This document shows, in pieces, positions 60,726 through 64,000 of a stretch of 64,000 bases of DNA. The DNA comes from Winogradskyella forsetii. GTDB taxonomy: Bacteria > Bacteroidota > Bacteroidia > Flavobacteriales > Flavobacteriaceae. The DNA lies in contig NZ_CP053348.1 of NCBI RefSeq assembly GCF_013394595.1, positions 2,754,001 through 2,818,000 of the forward strand, read 5' to 3'. Position 1 is the stretch's first letter. Each line of letters begins with the position of its first letter. The notes beneath the pieces were generated by a model, which did no database searches, had not been told where the DNA came from, and saw only the letters and a list, made by a program, of their open reading frames with translations. The position numbers and the translations under genes were made by a program.

Positions 60726-62057
60726 TTAGTGTACGAGATGATTTATAAACTCAAACCGAACCAAACCATCTTCATCTATGCTGGTAAGACTCACATTATG
60801 AAGCGTATTTACCAATTCCGGGTTCCAAGGTGCCTTTACTTTAACGTAGTTCTCCGTAAATCCATGAATGTACCCCTCTTTGTTCTCGCCTTCAAACAAT
60901 ACAGTTCTTTCCGTGTTTAATTGCTTTTCATAAAACGCACGACGCTTTTTAGCCGATAATCCTCTCAGCATCTTACTGCGCTTGGCTCGTACATTCTTAT
61001 AAACCGCACCTTTCATTTCTGCCGCTTCTGTATTGTCACGTTCAGAATATTGGAACACATGTAAATATGAAATATCCAAATCATTCAAAAAATTGTAAGT
61101 TTCTAAGAAATGCTCATCAGTTTCTCCTGGGAAACCAACTATGACATCCACACCAATACAAGCATGAGGCATCACTTCCTTTATTTTTGACACTCGATCG
61201 GCATACAATTCCTTCATGTAACGACGTTTCATTTTTTTTAAGATGTCATTGCTTCCGCTTTGCAATGGAATATGAAAATGTGGTACAAATGCTCTAGATT
61301 TTGAGACCAAATCTATGGTTTCGTTTTTTAATAAATTGGGCTCTATGGATGAAATTCTTAGTCGTTCTATGCCATCCACTTTATCAAGTTCAGTAACTAA
61401 ATCTAAAAACGTATGTTCGTGTTTTTTATTCCCGAATTCCCCTTTTCCGTAATCGCCAATGTTCACTCCCGTTAATACTATTTCCTTAATATTCTGTTCT
61501 GAAATTTCTCTGGCATTCTTAAGAACATTCGCCATAGTATCACTTCGGGAAATACCTCTCGCCAACGGAATAGTGCAGTAGGTGCATTTATAATCACAAC
61601 CATCTTGAACCTTCAAAAACGCTCTGGTTCTATCACCAACGGAGTAACTGCCAACATAGAAATCAGCTTCTTCAATTTCACATGAGTGCACTTCTCCGAA
61701 GTCATTTTTCGTTAAGTCGTTTAGATAATCTGTAATCTTGAATTTCTCTGTCGCTCCCAAAACCAAATCTACGCCGTTAACATCTGCTAATTCTTCTGGT
61801 TTTAATTGGGCATAGCAACCAATGGCGGCGACAAATGCATCAGAATTATTTTTTTGAGCTTGTTTTACAATGGACTTAAAACGTTTATCCGCATTTTCGG
61901 TTACGGAACAGGTATTAATTACATAAATATCTGCCTTTTCCTTAAAATCCACACGGTCAAAACCTTCATCTGTAAAACCTCTGGCAATTGTTGAAGTTTC
62001 AGAAAAATTAAGTTTACAACCTAGTGTATAAAATGCGACTTTTTTTGTTGGATTCAT
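60726..62057 (-). CDS. mtaB: tRNA t6A37 methylthiotransferase MtaB
   Basis: 443 residues. The N-terminal UPF0004 domain has its three cluster cysteines (Cys14, Cys50, Cys81); the radical SAM CxxxCxxC is Cys154, Cys158, Cys161 (CDYKCTYCTIPLARG); a C-terminal TRAM-like domain ends it (about 375-440). The TLGCKLNFSET start and the MtaB-type spacing separate it from MiaB and RimO. It adds a methylthio group to t6A at position 37 of tRNAs reading ANN codons. Confidence 0.93.
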   Translation of the reverse strand: MNPTKKVAFYTLGCKLNFSETSTIARGFTDEGFDRVDFKEKADIYVINTCSVTENADKRFKSIVKQAQKNNSDAFVAAIGCYAQLKPEELADVNGVDLVLGATEKFKITDYLNDLTKNDFGEVHSCEIEEADFYVGSYSVGDRTRAFLKVQDGCDYKCTYCTIPLARGISRSDTMANVLKNAREISEQNIKEIVLTGVNIGDYGKGEFGNKKHEHTFLDLVTELDKVDGIERLRISSIEPNLLKNETIDLVSKSRAFVPHFHIPLQSGSNDILKKMKRRYMKELYADRVSKIKEVMPHACIGVDVIVGFPGETDEHFLETYNFLNDLDISYLHVFQYSERDNTEAAEMKGAVYKNVRAKRSKMLRGLSAKKRRAFYEKQLNTERTVLFEGENKEGYIHGFTENYVKVKAPWNPELVNTLHNVSLTSIDEDGLVRFEFINHLVH

Positions 62058-62102
62058 TCTTGTACTTTTACCAAGTTGGCAAATTTACAACATATAAGTT
62101 AT

Positions 62103-63740
62103 ATGCTAAAACTCGCACCATTCTCATTCCATAGATTTCTTTTTGGTACATTACTTTTGATAATATGTTCTTGTACGTCTATAGATAACATTCAAAACGA
62201 TGATCTCGTTTTTAGATATAACGAACACAAAAACATCGGCTCACTCGATCCTGCCTTCTCAAAAGACCTGGCTGATATTTGGGGAACACATCAGTTATTT
62301 AACGGGTTGGTGCAGATGGACGACGCATTAAACGTTAAGCCGTGTATTGCCAAAAATTGGACGATAACCGATAGTGCAAAGACCTACACATTCAACTTGA
62401 GAAAAGATGTTCTATTCCATAAGCATGAATTGTTCGGACAAGATTCCACAAGAAAAACAACTGCTTCAGACTTTGAATATAGTTTCAACCGATTGAGAGA
62501 CAAATCCATTGCATCGCCTGGAAGTTGGGTTTTAAATAAGGTGGACGATTTCTCAGCCCTCAATGATTCAACATTTCAAATTAAATTGAAACAACCTTTT
62601 CCTGCATTTCTGGGATTGTTGACCATGAAATATTGTTCCGTCGTGCCAAAAGAGATTGTAGAACATTATGGCACCGATTTTAGGTCGAATCCAATTGGAA
62701 CAGGCCCTTTTAAATTTAAGCGTTGGGAGGAAAATCTGAAATTGGTCTTTAGACGCAACAATCATTATTTTGAAACCGATTCAACAGGCCAACCACTGCC
62801 CTATCTTGAAGCAATTTCAATTACATTTTTACCAGACAAGCAGAGTGAATTTCTTCAGTTTGCACAAGGTAATATTGATTTTGTTTCGGGTTTGGACGGT
62901 TCCTATAAGGATGAAATTTTAACGGCTGAAGGAAAATTGAGAGCAAGCTATTCAAATAATGTAAAAATGATTCGTGGGCCATATCTCAACACGGAATATT
63001 TGGCGTTTTTTATGGAAACTGAAATAAACACCATTCAATCCAAAAAATTGAGAAAGGCCATTAACGTTGGTTTTGATAAAAGTAAAATGATGACGTATTT
63101 AAGAAACGGCATCGGCATTCCTGCATATGGCGGTTTTATCCCAAAAGGATTACCAGGTTTTGATGCTTCTATAGGTTTTACATATCAACCCGAACTAGCC
63201 AAACAATTAGTATCTGAATTTAAATCTGAAACGGGCATACAAAACCCTGAAATTACCTTAACCACAACAAGCAATTATTTAAGTTTTTGTGAATTTATTC
63301 AGCGTGAGCTTCAAAAAACAGGATTAAACGTTAATGTTGATGTGATACCAGCTTCAAGTTTAAAAGATGCCAAAGCGAATGGCCAGCTCGATTTTTTTAG
63401 AGCGAGTTGGATTGCAGATTACCCTGATGCTGAAAATTATTTATCCTTATATTATAGCAAGAATTTTGCACCAAACGGCCCAAATTATACGCATTTTCAA
63501 AGCGAAGCCTTCGACCAAATGTATGAAGCTGCATATTTAGAAACTGATCCGCAAGTGAGAGCGCAACTTTATACCAAAATGGATGCTCTAATTATGGACG
63601 CTGCACCAATCGTGCCTTTATTTTATGATGAAGTTGTTCGGTTTACGAGAAAGAATGTAGAAGGCTTGGGAATTAATGCTACTAATTTATTGGAATTGAA
63701 ATTTGTAAGAAAATCAGTTAATATGACGGAAGTTGAATGA
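62103..63740 (+). CDS. Peptide/dipeptide-type ABC substrate-binding lipoprotein (OppA/DppA family)
   Basis: 545 residues from the ATG at 62103; a TTG at 62076 would add nine residues before the signal and is less likely. Lipoprotein signal ends IICSC; no acidic surface motif, so periplasm-facing. Family 5 binding-protein features: NIGSLDPAFSKDLADIWGTHQLFNGLVQ, GTGPFKFKRWEENLKLVFRRN and DAENYLSLYYSKNFAPNG. It binds peptides or nickel chelates. The rest of the transporter is not in the window. The last codons lie within the heptamer array. Confidence 0.9.
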   Translation: MLKLAPFSFHRFLFGTLLLIICSCTSIDNIQNDDLVFRYNEHKNIGSLDPAFSKDLADIWGTHQLFNGLVQMDDALNVKPCIAKNWTITDSAKTYTFNLRKDVLFHKHELFGQDSTRKTTASDFEYSFNRLRDKSIASPGSWVLNKVDDFSALNDSTFQIKLKQPFPAFLGLLTMKYCSVVPKEIVEHYGTDFRSNPIGTGPFKFKRWEENLKLVFRRNNHYFETDSTGQPLPYLEAISITFLPDKQSEFLQFAQGNIDFVSGLDGSYKDEILTAEGKLRASYSNNVKMIRGPYLNTEYLAFFMETEINTIQSKKLRKAINVGFDKSKMMTYLRNGIGIPAYGGFIPKGLPGFDASIGFTYQPELAKQLVSEFKSETGIQNPEITLTTTSNYLSFCEFIQRELQKTGLNVNVDVIPASSLKDAKANGQLDFFRASWIADYPDAENYLSLYYSKNFAPNGPNYTHFQSEAFDQMYEAAYLETDPQVRAQLYTKMDALIMDAAPIVPLFYDEVVRFTRKNVEGLGINATNLLELKFVRKSVNMTEVE

Positions 63741-63773
63741 CGGAAGACGGAAGACGGAATACGGAATACGGAA
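63725..63773. repeat. 7-bp tandem array GACGGAA/TACGGAA running out of a coding region
   Basis: From 63739: GACGGAA x3, TACGGAA x2. Two further units in the same 7-bp register lie inside the upstream gene: GACGGAA at 63725 and the diverged GTTGAAT at 63732. The stop codon TGA (63738-63740) is part of the array, so the last residues of the binding protein (TEVE) are repeat-derived. Confidence 0.9.
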
Positions 63774-63896
63774 TAGCTAATAGCTTGGGCACAAAGTTCC
63801 ACAACAAAGGCATAAAGATTCACAAAGAAATGAAGAATTCACTTAACAAATAAATTCTTTTATGTATGGTTAAGTCGAGACGTGACCCTAAAATAA
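63774..63896. other. Intergenic stretch, no gene seen
   Basis: AT-rich with a few diverged CACAAAG-type short repeats (63788-63827). No gene or clear signal. Confidence 0.4.
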
Positions 63897-63998
63897 TCAT
63901 TTACCAGAAAATCCCGAGAAATAATACAAATCATCACCACCTTCTCCTCTCAATCGTCTTGAGGATAAATAGCCTGTTGTTAAATCTTCATTTAAGAA
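63897..63998 (-). CDS. C-terminal end of an unrecognised protein, partial
   Basis: On the minus strand a frame enters from the right edge and ends at TGA (63897-63899) after 33 codons: ...EDLTTGYLSSRRLRGEGGDDLYYFSG and a final FSGK. The other two frames are closed. Nothing in it identifies a family. The gene starts outside the window. Confidence 0.45.
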   Translation of the reverse strand, partial: FLNEDLTTGYLSSRRLRGEGGDDLYYFSGFSGK

Positions 63999-64000
63999 AA

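Noticed and set aside
62076-62102. TTG start for the peptide-binding lipoprotein
   Set aside because: The ATG at 62103 gives a normal lipoprotein signal; the extra nine residues do not belong to one.
63774-63896. CACAAAG-type short repeats as a sixth array
   Set aside because: Spacing is irregular (about 10-11 bases) and units are too diverged to call.

Overview
The window is a 64 kb piece of chromosome from a member of the Flavobacteriaceae (Bacteroidota). The signs are low GC, promoters with a TAnnTTTG -7 box, almost no Shine-Dalgarno sequences, a type IX secretion (T9SS) sorting domain, surface-type lipoproteins with C-S-D-D-D N-termini, a SusC/TonB-style outer membrane, a capnine (sulfonolipid) type gene pair and a carbamoyl-phosphate synthase without its allosteric domain. 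The genus cannot be fixed from the sequence alone. No tRNA, rRNA, CRISPR array or prophage was seen.

Layout. 1-9.5 kb: end of an outer-membrane protein, a GNAT-like protein, a probable sulfonolipid pair (acyltransferase plus cysteine-synthase-like enzyme), oligopeptidase B, YbaB, threonine aldolase, prfB with a programmed +1 frameshift, and ArsC. 9.5-17 kb: small secreted proteins, a large outer-membrane barrel, an alcohol dehydrogenase, a class C serine hydrolase, a HAD phosphatase and a 54-residue basic protein. 17-24.2 kb: an aldehyde/acetate block (acetyl-CoA synthetase, DUF779, aldehyde dehydrogenase, divergent AraC regulator, acetate-type symporter with DUF4212 subunit). 24.4-29 kb: amino-acid symporter and a DEAD-box helicase with a long structured leader.

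29.2-34.2 kb is the most rearranged part. A trmH-CHRD-sir2 block has been duplicated in tandem; the inner sir2 and trmH copies have decayed, and an intact IS3-family element (1252 bp, 3-bp target duplication) sits in codon 3 of the surviving sir2 gene and supplies it with a new start codon and 14 new residues. 34-37 kb: lipoprotein, glycosyltransferase, heme-binding protein, helical-repeat protein. 37.5-43 kb: a vitamin B12 uptake locus (ABC transporter genes on the minus strand, cobalamin riboswitch and BtuB on the plus strand). 43-52.5 kb: S41 peptidase, an ECF sigma operon with two DUF4252 proteins, purB, rmuC, and a SatD-DUF3307-thioesterase operon driven from a promoter with three 28-bp direct repeats. 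52-64 kb: carB, rpmH, cardiolipin synthase, lytic transglycosylase, mtaB and a peptide-binding lipoprotein.

A feature that runs across the window is a set of five intergenic arrays of 7-bp tandem repeats with different sequences but the same period and, in most, a variable first base. The strongest candidates for something undescribed are the SatD-DUF3307 pair, which by motif resembles a nucleotide-cyclase-like protein next to a membrane partner, and this heptamer family.
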